The position numbers and the translations under genes are program-made. This document shows, in pieces, positions 34,395-43,507 of a DNA stretch of 64,000 bases. Position 1 is the stretch's first letter. Every line of letters begins with the position of its first letter. The DNA is taken from assembly GCF_003666015.1 (NCBI RefSeq), contig NZ_QPLT01000003.1, positions 62,001 through 126,000 on the forward strand. Direction: 5' to 3'. The DNA is from Halorubrum sp. Atlit-26R (GTDB taxonomy: Archaea > Halobacteriota > Halobacteria > Halobacteriales > Haloferacaceae). The notes below the pieces were generated by a model that was not told the DNA's origin, made no database searches, and was given only the letters and a program-made list of their open reading frames with translations.

Positions 34395-35525
34395 TCAGGC
34401 GCTGTCGCCTTCGGTCAGGCTGTCGTCCCACGCGTCGTTGTCCCGGTAGTACTGCACGGCGCCGCGGTGGACCGGGATGTTCTCGCGGGCCGACCCGAGC
34501 ATGTCCGCGGTGGACTCGAAGTCGTTGAACTGCGCCTCGCCCTCGTTGACCGTGTCGTTGTGCTCGTCGACGACGCGGCACAGCTCGTAGACGGCGTCCG
34601 GGTTCGCCTCGGGGTTGAACGTGTAGTTGACCTCGAGGTTCCAGTGGAACACCTCGTCCGTGCCGATGTCGGTGTCCGCGATGGGCCAGTCGTCGTAGCT
34701 CGTGGTGCCGAACCCGGCGCCCGGGTACGACTCGGCGGACTCGCGGAGCGCGTCCGTCGGCTCGACGTAGTGGATGTCGGTACGGGAGGCGATCTCCTGG
34801 ACGAACCCGGTGTACCGCACGCCGGGCGTCCCGTACGCGATGGAGGCGTCGATCGTCCCCTCCTCGAACGCGCCGGGCGCGGAGTCGACGCCCATGTTCT
34901 GGATGTTCATCTGGTCGTAGATGTCGGCCGTCGGCTCCTGCGACCAGACGTCGAGCGTCGTCGCGCGCGTCGAGTACCCCGGCTCGGCGGGGTAGACGTT
35001 CGCGCCGGCGAGGTCGTCGAAGGTCTCGATCCCCGTGCCGTCGCGAGCGATGATGTAGATGGCGTACGGGAACGCGTAGAACCCGTACTGCGGGATGCGC
35101 TCGACCGGCTGTTCGGAGAACGCGCCGGTCTCGTCGAGCGCCTTCGACAGCGAGTTGTTGTCGGTGATACCGGCGTTGAACTGGTTGTTCGCCATCCGCC
35201 GGATCGTCCCGATGTATCCCGGGCTCTCGATGGTCGAGTAGCTCAGGGAGTCGCTCTCCTGGCTCACCGCACGCTCGACGGCGAGGCCGACGTCCTGCGT
35301 CCCGCCGGCGGACGTGCCGACGCGCAGCGTGAGGTCCTGGCTGCCGCCGTCGGAGCCGTCGGAGCCGTCGGAGCCGTCAGATCCGTCCGAACCGTCAGAC
35401 CCGTCGGAGCCGTCGGAGCCGTCGCCTCCGTCACCGCCGTTGCCGCTACAGCCGGCCAGTCCGGTGACACCTACCGCGCCGGTACCGTACAGGAACTTCC
35501 GCCGATCGATTGAGTTCTCGGACAT
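34395..35525 (-). CDS. TAXI-family solute-binding lipoprotein
   Basis: 376 residues. Tat-type signal DRRKFLYGTGAVGVTGLAGC with a lipobox, so it is exported folded and lipid-anchored. A linker of repeated Gly-Ser-Asp units (encoded by 9-bp repeats, 35340-35425) precedes the binding domain, which begins LTLRVGTSAGGTQDVGLAVE and has the TAXI features ITDNNSLSKALDETGAF and TFDDLAGANVYPAEPGY. It captures the substrate for the downstream TRAP permease. The ATG at 35525 is used; a TTG two codons upstream is possible. The 5' spacer is AT-rich with several possible TATA boxes. Confidence 0.92.
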   Translation of the reverse strand: MSENSIDRRKFLYGTGAVGVTGLAGCSGNGGDGGDGSDGSDGSDGSDGSDGSDGSDGSDGGSQDLTLRVGTSAGGTQDVGLAVERAVSQESDSLSYSTIESPGYIGTIRRMANNQFNAGITDNNSLSKALDETGAFSEQPVERIPQYGFYAFPYAIYIIARDGTGIETFDDLAGANVYPAEPGYSTRATTLDVWSQEPTADIYDQMNIQNMGVDSAPGAFEEGTIDASIAYGTPGVRYTGFVQEIASRTDIHYVEPTDALRESAESYPGAGFGTTSYDDWPIADTDIGTDEVFHWNLEVNYTFNPEANPDAVYELCRVVDEHNDTVNEGEAQFNDFESTADMLGSARENIPVHRGAVQYYRDNDAWDDSLTEGDSA

Positions 35526-35697
35526 ACTCAACAGAGTACACCCGGTCGATCATTAACAATGTGCCTGTTTATTTCAGTTCAAACCGAAGGAATATTCATT
35601 ATAATGATGCTCATCGAACAAGTCGCCGGAACGCGTTACCCGTTGAAGCACCCACCACCGGAGTCGGCCACCCGCCGAGGAGACCGCGCCGGGGGAG

Positions 35698-36126
35698 CTA
35701 CTCGTCGAGGATCACCGTCACCGGACGGTCGGCCGCGAGCAGCACCGACTGGGTCGTACTCCCGAACAGCATCTTCCCGGTCGGGCTCCGGCGGCGCCCG
35801 CTCATGGTGATGTTGTCGACGTCGAGCTCCTCGGCGACCTCGATGATCGTCTCGGCGGGGTCGCCGTGCTCGCGCCGCCTGGACGTCGCGACGCCGGCCT
35901 CCGTCAGTCGGTCCGCGACGTCGTCGACGCTCTCGGGGTAGTTCTCCTCGTTCCACACCTCCTCGGAGTCGACGCGGCCGCCCTCGCCGCTGACCTCGAA
36001 CCCCTCGTAGACGTTGAGAATCACCGCCTCGACGTCGGAGCCTGCGTTCGGTAACGACGCGATGGAGTCGGCCGCGGCAAGCGCGTGGTCGACGTCGCCG
36101 CCGACCGGAAGCAGTACGCGGTACAT
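35698..36126 (-). CDS. UspA-family universal stress protein
   Basis: 142 residues in the UspA fold. It begins MYRVLLPVGGDVDHALAAAD and ends with the ATP-binding loop pattern SGRRRSPTGKMLFGSTTQSV (G-x2-G-x9-G-[ST]), so it probably binds ATP. UspA proteins often sit with TRAP-TAXI genes and may regulate transporter activity; TeaD beside TeaABC in Halomonas is an example. It lies between the FAH-type hydrolase gene (82 bases) and the binding-protein gene (172 bases), all on the minus strand. Confidence 0.9.
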   Translation of the reverse strand: MYRVLLPVGGDVDHALAAADSIASLPNAGSDVEAVILNVYEGFEVSGEGGRVDSEEVWNEENYPESVDDVADRLTEAGVATSRRREHGDPAETIIEVAEELDVDNITMSGRRRSPTGKMLFGSTTQSVLLAADRPVTVILDE

Positions 36127-36208
36127 GGTGTCACCCAACCGAACAGGGGATGATAAAGGTGTCTGCCGATCGGGGGTCGAACGACCGCGCCCGACGACGC
36201 CGGGCGAC

Positions 36209-37030
36209 CTACCGGGTCACCGGCGCGGCGACGGACCCGATCGACTCGACGACCGCCCGCACCTCGTCGCCGGGGTCGATGGGCGCCGCGCCGGGCGTCC
36301 CCGTGCTGAACAGGTCGCCCGGCTCCAGCGTCATCACGTCGGAGTGGAAGGAGACGATCTCCGCCGGCGGGAACAGCATGTTCCGGATCTCGTTTTCGGC
36401 CCGCACCTCCCCGTTGACCTCCGTCCGCACGGAGAGCCCCTCGAGGTCGACCGGCCCTTCCGGCACCGCGAGCGCGGCGCCGGGGACGAGGAACGTGTCG
36501 TAGCTCTTCGCCCGCGTGAGGAACCGGGGGTTCCGCTGGAGCACGTCCTCGGCGGTCATGTCGATCACGGGGAGGAATCCCGCGACCACGTCGTCGACGT
36601 CGGCCTCGTCGACGTTCCGGCACGTCCGACCCATAACGACCGCCAGCTCGGCCTCGGCGGTCACCCGTTCGCTCTGCGACTCCGGCGGCAGGCGGATCGG
36701 CCCGCCGGGGCCCGTCAGGACCGACCGCGGCTTCATGAAGCTCGCCGGCTCGTCCGGGCGCTGCTCGTCGAGGTCGCCGGCGTGCTCCTCGTAGTTCAGG
36801 CCGATCCCCCACAGCTTCCCGAACGACTCCAGGGGGGCGCCGAACGACACGTCCGCCGCCGGGACGGGGTCCGCGGGCGCGTCGGACACGTCTCCGAGGT
36901 CGCCCGCGGCCGCCCGGGGGAGGGCGTCGCCGACCGTCTCCAGGTCCGGCTCGACGGCGCCGAGGGGGACGTACCCGTCCTCGCCGCCGAGGAGGGGTTC
37001 GCCGGTCGCCGTGCGCGCGAGGTACTTCAT
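36209..37030 (-). CDS. Fumarylacetoacetate hydrolase-family protein
   Basis: 273 residues of the FAH/2-keto-4-pentenoate hydratase family, which cleaves or hydrates beta-diketo or keto-enol acids with a bound divalent metal. WGIGLNYEEHAGD and PASFMKPRSVLTGPGGPI are family landmarks. The metal ligands are expected in AEAELAVVMGRTCRNV (Glu, Glu) and a later Asp (PVIDMTAEDVLQ), and the C-terminal FSTGTPGAAPIDPGDEV closes the site. In a diketo-hydrolase sugar-acid pathway it would yield pyruvate and a hydroxy acid. Alternative: an oxaloacetate decarboxylase-like or acylpyruvate hydrolase. Same strand as the SDR and cupin genes, in a likely operon. Confidence 0.88.
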   Translation of the reverse strand: MKYLARTATGEPLLGGEDGYVPLGAVEPDLETVGDALPRAAAGDLGDVSDAPADPVPAADVSFGAPLESFGKLWGIGLNYEEHAGDLDEQRPDEPASFMKPRSVLTGPGGPIRLPPESQSERVTAEAELAVVMGRTCRNVDEADVDDVVAGFLPVIDMTAEDVLQRNPRFLTRAKSYDTFLVPGAALAVPEGPVDLEGLSVRTEVNGEVRAENEIRNMLFPPAEIVSFHSDVMTLEPGDLFSTGTPGAAPIDPGDEVRAVVESIGSVAAPVTR

Positions 37031-37075
37031 CGCTCGGTCACCCCGTCCGTCGCCCGCTCGTTCGCTCCGCCCATC

Positions 37076-37423
37076 TCACTCCTCGCGGTCCGTCCAGAAG
37101 TCGAACGAGCGCCCGGGCGCGAACACGTCGAGCCCGACGGCGAGCTCGTCGCCGGTGTTCTCGACGCGGTGGGCCTCGTTGGACTCCAGCAGGACGGAGT
37201 CGTTCTTCCGGAGCGCGACCGAGTCCTCCTCGGTCGCGACGGTCAGCTCGCCCTCCAAGCAGAGGCACACCTGCTCGTTCTCGTGGTCGTGCATCGGCGA
37301 GCTGTGGCCCGGCGGCTTCTCGAACCACTCGAAGGAGAACCGGTCGCTGCCCGCCATCGAGACGCGGCGCCAGCCCTCCTCCGGCTCGTACGTCTCCGCC
37401 TCGTCGAACGCGACCGGCTTCAT
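37076..37423 (-). CDS. Small cupin-domain protein
   Basis: 115 residues, one cupin barrel. The metal-site motif 1 appears in HSSPMHDHENEQVCLCLEG (two His and a Glu), with a second His in ESNEAHRVENTGDE. It may be an isomerase or lyase for a keto sugar acid, or a small-molecule sensor. The ATG at 37423 overlaps the SDR stop by 4 bases (ATGA), so it belongs with that operon. Cupins like this often appear in uronate and sugar-acid pathways. Confidence 0.88.
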   Translation of the reverse strand: MKPVAFDEAETYEPEEGWRRVSMAGSDRFSFEWFEKPPGHSSPMHDHENEQVCLCLEGELTVATEEDSVALRKNDSVLLESNEAHRVENTGDELAVGLDVFAPGRSFDFWTDREE

Positions 37424-38208
37424 AGGTTCGCTCCGGTCGAGCCGCCGTCGATCGGGAGGGCGGTGCCGTTGACGTACCCGGACTTCGGTGACGAGAGGAA
37501 CGCGACGGTGTTGCCGAGCTCCATCGGGTCGCCGATGCGTTCGAGCGGATTCTGCGCCCAGTCGTCGAGCCCCTCCTCGTAGGAGTCGTAGTCGCCGCGC
37601 TCGACGGCGGCCTCGACGAGGTCGCGAATCCGGCTGGTCTCGTGGGGGCCCGGCAGGACGGCGTTCGCGCGTACCTCCGGCGCGAACTCCTTCGAGAGGG
37701 TCTTCTCTAACCCGATGACGCTCATCCGGACGGCGTTCGACAGCACGAGGCTGTCGATGGCCTCCTTCACGCTGCGAGAGGTGATATTGACGATCGTGCC
37801 GCCGTCGCCCTCCTTGAGGTGGGGGTACGCCTCCCGCGCCAGCCGGACGACGCTCATCACGAGCAGGTCGTACGCGTGCTGCCAGTCCTCGTCGTCGGTG
37901 TCGAGGAACGCGCCCGAGGGCGGCCCGCCCGCGCTCGTCACGAGGTGGTCGATCGTGCCGAACTCGTCGACGGTCGCCTCCACGAGCGCCGCGACCTCGT
38001 CCGCGTCGGTCAGGTCGGCGGAGTGGGCGACGACCTCGCCGGTCGCGACCGCCTCGACCTCCTCCTTCGCGGCCGCCAGCCGCTCCTCGTCGCGGCCGTT
38101 GATGACGACGTCGACGCCCTCGCGGGCGAGCGCCTTCGCCGATGCCTTGCCGAGTCCGCTGGACGACGCGGTGACGAGCGCCGCGTTCCCGTCGATCTGT
38201 AGGTCCAT
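37420..38208 (-). CDS. SDR-family oxidoreductase without the usual Y-x3-K
   Basis: 262 residues in the FabG-like fold. The cofactor site is ALVTASSSGLGKASAKAL and the second-strand INGRDEERL favours NADP. The catalytic Ser is in GGTIVNITSRSV, but the usual Tyr-x3-Lys is replaced by LVLSNAVRMSVIGLEKTL. Related SDR subgroups with this change exist, so it may still be active with other residues, or bind without reducing. The C-terminal LSSPKSGYVNGTALPIDGG is the standard SDR end. By position it is the candidate 2-keto-3-deoxy sugar-acid dehydrogenase of the cluster. Confidence 0.87.
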   Translation of the reverse strand: MDLQIDGNAALVTASSSGLGKASAKALAREGVDVVINGRDEERLAAAKEEVEAVATGEVVAHSADLTDADEVAALVEATVDEFGTIDHLVTSAGGPPSGAFLDTDDEDWQHAYDLLVMSVVRLAREAYPHLKEGDGGTIVNITSRSVKEAIDSLVLSNAVRMSVIGLEKTLSKEFAPEVRANAVLPGPHETSRIRDLVEAAVERGDYDSYEEGLDDWAQNPLERIGDPMELGNTVAFLSSPKSGYVNGTALPIDGGSTGANL

Positions 38209-38354
38209 GCCTCACCCATCCCGAGTGTGGCGTGAAAACGTTTCCCTACAGGCAACCGGAGGGGTTCGGCCGCCGACGTGACAGGTTCGGCCCGACGGCG
38301 TGGCGGGTTCCACACGACGGGCGAGCAGCGCGGTTCGGCCGGACGACGCGACCG

Positions 38355-39674
38355 CTACGCGTCCGCGTCGCCGTCGACCGCCGCCTCGATCTCCGCCGTG
38401 CCGTCGTCGAACCCGACCGTCTCGCGTCCGACCACTTCCGCCGCCTCGGGGAGGTCGTCGACCACGGCGTCGGAGACGCGGAACTCGCCGAGGTCCTGCG
38501 TGTTCCGGATCCAGACGATCCGGACCGTCTCGGGGTCGTACCCGCCGAGCGCCGCGAGCGCGGTCCGGAGCGCGAACTCGTCGTCGGGCGCCACCACCGG
38601 GAGCTTCGACTTCGCGAGCGACCCGCTCGTGAGCGCGTTCGCGTAGGTCTTCTTCAGGTCGAGCTGGCCGACCGCGCGCTTCCGGGTGAGGTCCGCGAGC
38701 CCGATCCCGTTGCCGTTCCCCTTCGTCGCCTCGGTCAGTCCCCGCACGTAGATGAGGTCGATGTCGGGCGTCTCCGGGTCGGGCGCGTTGAGGACGCGGT
38801 AGCGACCGATCACGTTCGTGTCCATCCCGGCGCCGGAGATCTCCTTGCCGATCTCGTCGATGACGAGGAGGTCGACGTCGTCGACCGGGAGCGTCGGCAT
38901 CTCGTCGTACGCGCGCTCCAACAGCGCCGGCTCGCGGTCGAGGAACGAGCCCGCGGGGACGGCCTCCAGGTGACCGATCTCCTCCTCGAAGTTCTCCACG
39001 AGCGCGATCCCGCCGACCATCGGGGTCTCCCGCTCGATGACGTCGAGCGCGGCCGTCAGCGTCTCGACGTACCCCTCGGCGATCGCCGTCGAGTGGAACG
39101 ACTTCGCGCCGCGCTGCTTCCCGAGGCCGACGACGGTCATCTTCGCGAGCCCGCTCTCGATCGGCCCGGTGAAGTTGGTGTGGGCCTTCACGCGGTTCAC
39201 CACCAGCACCGCGTCGGCTTCGAGGGCCGCCTCCGAGAAGTACACCGGCGTCTCCGCGTCGCCCACGGAGACCGTGTCCAGCTCCGCGGCGTCCATGCGC
39301 GCGTCGATCGGCGCACCGACCGTCTCCTCGGTGATCCCGAGCGCCGCCAGCACCTCGCGCTGTCCCTCGGCGGTCGCGCCGCCGTGGCTGCCCATCGCGG
39401 GGACCACCACGGGGTCGAAGCCGCGCTCGGCGACCTCGTCGACGACCGCCGCAGCGACCTCGTCGATGCGGTCGATGCCGCGGCTGCCGACCCCGACGGC
39501 CACGGTCGCGCCGGCCGGGAGGTCGTCGAGGTCGAGCGCGTCGAGCGACCCCCGGGCCGCCCCGACGGGGTCGTCGAGGCGTTCCGTGCGCGGCTCGTAT
39601 CGCACCCGCGCGAACCCGGGGAGCGGCTGCGGGTCGATGAGCCCGTCTACGTCGGATCGGTCGGGAAACTCCAT
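38355..39674 (-). CDS. LarA-like nickel-pincer racemase/epimerase family protein
   Basis: 439 residues of the LarA (DUF2088) family, whose founder uses a nickel-pincer nucleotide to racemise lactate. Candidate active-site residues are His97 (VPAMGSHGGATAEG), Lys163 and His165 (NRVKAHTNFTGPIESGLAKM) and His194 (GAKSFHSTAIAEG), in the order expected for LarA. Other family members epimerise different 2-hydroxy acids, so lactate is not certain. The ATG at 39674 starts MEFPDRSDVDGLIDPQPLPG. It is divergent from the first enolase-superfamily gene (126-base spacer). No larB, larC or larE cofactor genes are in this window. Confidence 0.85.
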   Translation of the reverse strand: MEFPDRSDVDGLIDPQPLPGFARVRYEPRTERLDDPVGAARGSLDALDLDDLPAGATVAVGVGSRGIDRIDEVAAAVVDEVAERGFDPVVVPAMGSHGGATAEGQREVLAALGITEETVGAPIDARMDAAELDTVSVGDAETPVYFSEAALEADAVLVVNRVKAHTNFTGPIESGLAKMTVVGLGKQRGAKSFHSTAIAEGYVETLTAALDVIERETPMVGGIALVENFEEEIGHLEAVPAGSFLDREPALLERAYDEMPTLPVDDVDLLVIDEIGKEISGAGMDTNVIGRYRVLNAPDPETPDIDLIYVRGLTEATKGNGNGIGLADLTRKRAVGQLDLKKTYANALTSGSLAKSKLPVVAPDDEFALRTALAALGGYDPETVRIVWIRNTQDLGEFRVSDAVVDDLPEAAEVVGRETVGFDDGTAEIEAAVDGDADA

Positions 39675-39800
39675 GTGGGGGCCCTCGCGCCGCCGGTACA
39701 AAAGCTGCGGGTGGCCGGCGTCGGCGAGGTCGCTGTCGCCGCGGCTGAGAACATTGCCGATACAGCGGTCTACTTGTACCCGTGTGACGCCGCACCACCC

Positions 39801-40910
39801 ATGCAGATAACAGAAGTCGAGTCGTTCCCGATCAAGCTGCCGCTGGAGTCGCCCGTCTCCTTCTCCAACCGGACGCTCACCTACCGGGACCACGCGATCA
39901 CGTACGTGCGGACGGACACCGGCCACGAGGGGGTCGGCTACTCGCTGGGGTACGAGGGGGCGGGCCTCATCGCCGACGCGGTCGAGTCGCTGCTCGAACC
40001 GCTGCTCGTCGGCGAAGACCCACGCGACACCGAGCGCCTGTGGCACGAGATGTACGAAGGGAACGTCCAGATCGGACGCACCGGCCTCTTCTTGCGCGCC
40101 ATCTCGACGGTCGACATCGCGCTCTGGGACGTGAAGGCGAAGGCCGCCGACATGCCGCTTCACAAGCTGCTCGGCGGGCATTCCGAGTCGGTGCCGTCGT
40201 ACGCCAGCGGCGGCTACTACCGCGATGAGAAGGGCCACGAGGCGCTCCGCGGCGAGATGCGGCGCTACCTCGACGAGGGCCACGACGTCGTGAAGATGAA
40301 GGTCGGCCGCCTCTCGGCCGACGAGGAGGCCGAGCGCGTCGCCGCCGTGCGCGACGAGATCGGCGACGACCGGACCCTGCTGCTCGACGCCAACGGCGTC
40401 TGGGAGTCCAGCACGGAGGCGCTCCGCAACTGCCGCGCGTTCGCGCCGTACGACCCGTACTTCATCGAGGAGCCCGTGATGATCGACCGCGTCGACACGA
40501 TGGCGGAGGTGAACGACGGGCTCGACTACCCCGTCGCGACCGGCGAGCTGGAGGGGACACGCCACAGCTTCGCCCGGCTCGCCGACACGGGCGCGGCGAC
40601 GATCCTCCAGCCCGACGTCACCGTCTGCGGCGGCGTCACGGAGTGGCTGAAGATCGCCAACCACGCCTCGGCGTACGACATCCAGATCGCGCCCCACTAC
40701 AACTGGAACATCCACGCCTCCCTGCTCGGGGCCATCGAGAACGGGCTCTGGGTGGAGTACTTCTACCGCGACATGGACGTGAAGGCGTTCGACGACGTCG
40801 TCGCCGATCCGGTGAAACCCGGCGACGACGGCACCATCGACCTCCCCGACCGCCCCGGCCACGGCGTCCCGCTCGATAAAGACGCGTTGGAACGGTTCAG
40901 AGACGACTGA
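39801..40910 (+). CDS. Mandelate racemase/muconate-lactonizing enzyme-family protein (enolase superfamily) 1
   Basis: 369 residues. A capping domain (1-125) precedes the barrel. Lys165 and Lys167 (DVVKMKVGR) give a K-x-K motif; the metal ligands are Asp196 (LLLDANG), Glu223 or Glu224 (FIEEP) and Glu249 (ATGELEG). Asp271 and His299 (APHYNWN) form the His-Asp dyad. This pattern fits a sugar-acid dehydratase or racemase of the mandelate racemase subgroup. The start at 39801 is preferred to a much longer frame from 38232, which runs antisense to the LarA-like gene. It is 22 bases before the second family member. Confidence 0.9.
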   Translation: MQITEVESFPIKLPLESPVSFSNRTLTYRDHAITYVRTDTGHEGVGYSLGYEGAGLIADAVESLLEPLLVGEDPRDTERLWHEMYEGNVQIGRTGLFLRAISTVDIALWDVKAKAADMPLHKLLGGHSESVPSYASGGYYRDEKGHEALRGEMRRYLDEGHDVVKMKVGRLSADEEAERVAAVRDEIGDDRTLLLDANGVWESSTEALRNCRAFAPYDPYFIEEPVMIDRVDTMAEVNDGLDYPVATGELEGTRHSFARLADTGAATILQPDVTVCGGVTEWLKIANHASAYDIQIAPHYNWNIHASLLGAIENGLWVEYFYRDMDVKAFDDVVADPVKPGDDGTIDLPDRPGHGVPLDKDALERFRDD

Positions 40911-40932
40911 CTTCCCACTCCACACAACACAC

Positions 40933-42153
40933 ATGCGAGACTACTCAGACCAGATCGACACCCGCGACCCGGACCGAGACGTACAGATCACCGGCCTCGA
41001 CGCCTGCGTCGTCGAGGGGAACTTCGAGTGGAACCTGATCAAAGTGGAGACGGACGCCGGCGTCACCGGGATCGGCGAGGCGTACCGCGGCGGCGGCGTC
41101 CCGGAGCTCGTCGAGTACACGAACCGGTTCCTCGTCGGCGAGAACCCGCTCGACGTCGAGCGATTGGTGCGCTACATCTTCCAGGAGATGTCGGGGCACG
41201 GCGGCACGACCGGGAAGGTCGTCACCGCGGCGTCCGGCATCGAGATCGCGCTGCTTGACGCCGCCGGGAAGATCCTCGGCCTCCCGGTCTACCAGCTGCT
41301 CGGCTCGAAGTACCGCGACGAGGTCCGGCTCTACTGCGACTGCCACGCCGGCGAGGCGTACGCGGTCGAGGACGGCGCGACCGCCTACGCCGACGCCGAG
41401 GCGTACTCCCCCGAGGCGTACGCGGCCGAGGCCGCGCGCGTCACCGACATGGGATTCTCCGCGCTGAAGTTCGACCTCGACCTGCCGGCGGACAACGAGA
41501 ACGACCCGTACAACGGGCGCCTGACGAACGCGGCGATCCGGGAGAAACGGGAGATCGTCGCGGCCGTGCGCGACGAGATCGGGTACGACGTCGACCTCGC
41601 GTTCGACTGCCACTGGGACTACTCCGTCGAGAGCGCGAAGCGGCTCGCCCACGAGTTAGAGGAGTTCGACCTGATGTGGTTGGAGGACCTGATCCCGCCG
41701 GAGAACATGGAGGCGCAAAAGGAGGTGACGAAGGCGACGCGGACCCCGGTCGCGACCGGCGAGAACCGCTTCCGCGTGTTCGAGCTGTCGGACCTGATCT
41801 ACGACCACGGCGTCGACATCGTCACCCCCGACCCGACGACCGTCGGCGGCCTCACGGAGACGATGCGGATCGCCGACCGCGCGGAGGAGAACTACATGCC
41901 GATGTCGCCGCACAACGTCTGTAGCCCGGTCGGGACGATGGCGTGCGTCCACCTCGGCGCCGCGACGCCGAACTTCGACCTCTTGGAGTACCACGCGCTG
42001 GAGGTCGACTGGTGGGACGACCTGCTGGCGCGCGACGAGCCGCTGATCGAGGACGGCCGAATCGAAGTGCCCGAGACCCCCGGGCTCGGGATCGAACTCG
42101 ACATGGACGTCGTCGAGGAGCACCTCCTCGACGGGACCGACGGCTGGGACTGA
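40933..42153 (+). CDS. Enolase-superfamily sugar-acid dehydratase-like protein 2
   Basis: 406 residues, related to galactonate/gluconate dehydratases. The metal ligands are Asp225 (LAFDCHWDY), Glu251 (WLEDLIPPEN) and Glu277 (ATGENRF). His327 (MSPHNVCSPVG) with Asp300 forms the base dyad, and Lys179-x-Asp181 (ALKFDLD) replaces the K-x-K seen in protein 1. The capping domain starts at residue 15. The two enzymes are only 25% or so alike by eye and probably work on different substrates or stereoisomers. Transcription follows protein 1 closely. Confidence 0.9.
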   Translation: MRDYSDQIDTRDPDRDVQITGLDACVVEGNFEWNLIKVETDAGVTGIGEAYRGGGVPELVEYTNRFLVGENPLDVERLVRYIFQEMSGHGGTTGKVVTAASGIEIALLDAAGKILGLPVYQLLGSKYRDEVRLYCDCHAGEAYAVEDGATAYADAEAYSPEAYAAEAARVTDMGFSALKFDLDLPADNENDPYNGRLTNAAIREKREIVAAVRDEIGYDVDLAFDCHWDYSVESAKRLAHELEEFDLMWLEDLIPPENMEAQKEVTKATRTPVATGENRFRVFELSDLIYDHGVDIVTPDPTTVGGLTETMRIADRAEENYMPMSPHNVCSPVGTMACVHLGAATPNFDLLEYHALEVDWWDDLLARDEPLIEDGRIEVPETPGLGIELDMDVVEEHLLDGTDGWD

Positions 42154-42280
42154 GGCGTTCTCGGCCGGAATATCTGTTCGGCCACGGTCGCGGCACGGCC
42201 CGTGCTCGGACGGCCGGCCCTCGAATCCGTTCAAGCGGCTGACGAGACCGCCGATTTCGGTCGAGTGACCGACACAACTA

Positions 42281-42290
42281 TACTTATTTA
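42281..42290 (+). promoter_or_regulatory. TATA box of the acyl-CoA dehydrogenase gene
   Basis: TACTTATTTA in an A/T-rich patch, 24-33 bases before the ATG at 42314, shows that the acyl-CoA dehydrogenase gene can be transcribed separately from the enolase-superfamily pair. Confidence 0.65.
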
Positions 42291-42313
42291 TCCTTGGGAT
42301 CGCAAGCGATCGT

Positions 42314-43474
42314 ATGCTGGATTACTTCGACATGGAGTCGACCCTGTCCGAGGAGGAGCGCCTGCTCGTCGACTCCGCGCGATCGTTCGTCGACGGCGAG
42401 GTCCCGGACATGGGAGAGCACTGGATCGAGGGCACGTTCCCCACGGAGCTCATCCCGAAGATGGGCGAGATGGGCTTTTACGCGCCGAACCTCGAGGGAT
42501 ACGGTCTCCCGAACGTCAGCGAGACAGCCTACGGGCTCCTGATGCGCGAGCTGGAGGCGTGCGACTCCGGGCTCCGCTCGATGGCGAGCGTCCAGGGCGC
42601 CTTAGTGATGTACCCGATCCACGCGTTCGGCAGCGACGAGCAGAAAGAGGAGTGGCTCCCGAAGCTCGGCGCCGGCGAGGCGGTCGGCTGTTTCGGACTC
42701 ACGGAGCCTGAGCACGGCTCGAACCCCTCGGCGATGGAGACGATGGCCGAGCCCGACGGCGACGAGTACGTCCTGAACGGCTCGAAGACGTGGATCACGA
42801 ACTCCCCGATCGCGGACGTCGCGGTCGTGTGGGCGAAGGACCACGGGGAGGAGGGGACGCCCGTCCGCGGGTTCCTCGTCGAGACCGACCGGGACGGCGT
42901 CACGACGAACAAGATCGACGAGAAGCTCAGCCTGCGAGCGTCGATCACCGGCGAGATCAGCCTCCAGAACGTCCGCGTCCCCGCCGAGAACCGCCTCCCC
43001 GGCGTCGAGGGGATGAAGGGGCCGCTGTCCTGTCTGACGCAGGCCCGGTACGGAATCGCGTGGGGCGCAGTCGGCGCGGCGGCGGACTGCTTCGAGGTCG
43101 CGCGCGAGTACGCGACCGACCGCGAGCAGTTCGGCAAGCCGATCGGCGGCTTCCAGATGCAACAGGAGAAGCTCGCGGAGATGGCGACGCAGATCACGCT
43201 CGCGCAGCTGCTCGCCCACCGGCTCGCGGACCTCAAGGAGGCGGGCGAGATGCGGCCGCAACACGTCTCGATGGCGAAGCGGAACAACGTCCGCACCGCC
43301 CGCGACCAGTCGCGCATCGCCCGCGAGATGCTCGGCGGCAACGGGATCACGGCCGACTACTCGCCGATGCGCCACATGGCGAACATGGAGACGGTGTACA
43401 CCTACGAGGGCACCCACGACATCCACACCCTGATCCTCGGCGAGGACCTCACCGGGCTTCAGGCGTATCAGTAG
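42314..43474 (+). CDS. Acyl-CoA dehydrogenase, glutaryl-CoA dehydrogenase-like
   Basis: 386-residue FAD enzyme that oxidises acyl-CoA at the alpha-beta bond and feeds electrons to ETF. N-terminal helical domain 1-125; CFGLTEPEHGSNPSAMET and WITNSPIADVAVVWAKD are the middle-domain flavin contacts; REMLGGNGITADYSPMRHMA and YTYEGTHDIHTLILG are the C-terminal block, with Glu in YEGT as the catalytic base. The overall pattern is that of glutaryl-CoA dehydrogenase more than short-chain enzymes. Its own TATA box shows separate control, and the link with the sugar-acid genes is uncertain. Confidence 0.9.
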   Translation: MLDYFDMESTLSEEERLLVDSARSFVDGEVPDMGEHWIEGTFPTELIPKMGEMGFYAPNLEGYGLPNVSETAYGLLMRELEACDSGLRSMASVQGALVMYPIHAFGSDEQKEEWLPKLGAGEAVGCFGLTEPEHGSNPSAMETMAEPDGDEYVLNGSKTWITNSPIADVAVVWAKDHGEEGTPVRGFLVETDRDGVTTNKIDEKLSLRASITGEISLQNVRVPAENRLPGVEGMKGPLSCLTQARYGIAWGAVGAAADCFEVAREYATDREQFGKPIGGFQMQQEKLAEMATQITLAQLLAHRLADLKEAGEMRPQHVSMAKRNNVRTARDQSRIAREMLGGNGITADYSPMRHMANMETVYTYEGTHDIHTLILGEDLTGLQAYQ

Positions 43475-43507
43475 GGAGCCCCTCTGCGATCCGTCCGAAC
43501 CCCGTTT

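Noticed and set aside
38232..39800. N-terminal extension of the first enolase-superfamily gene
   Set aside because: The extension is antisense to the LarA-like gene, and the family start is the ATG at 39801.
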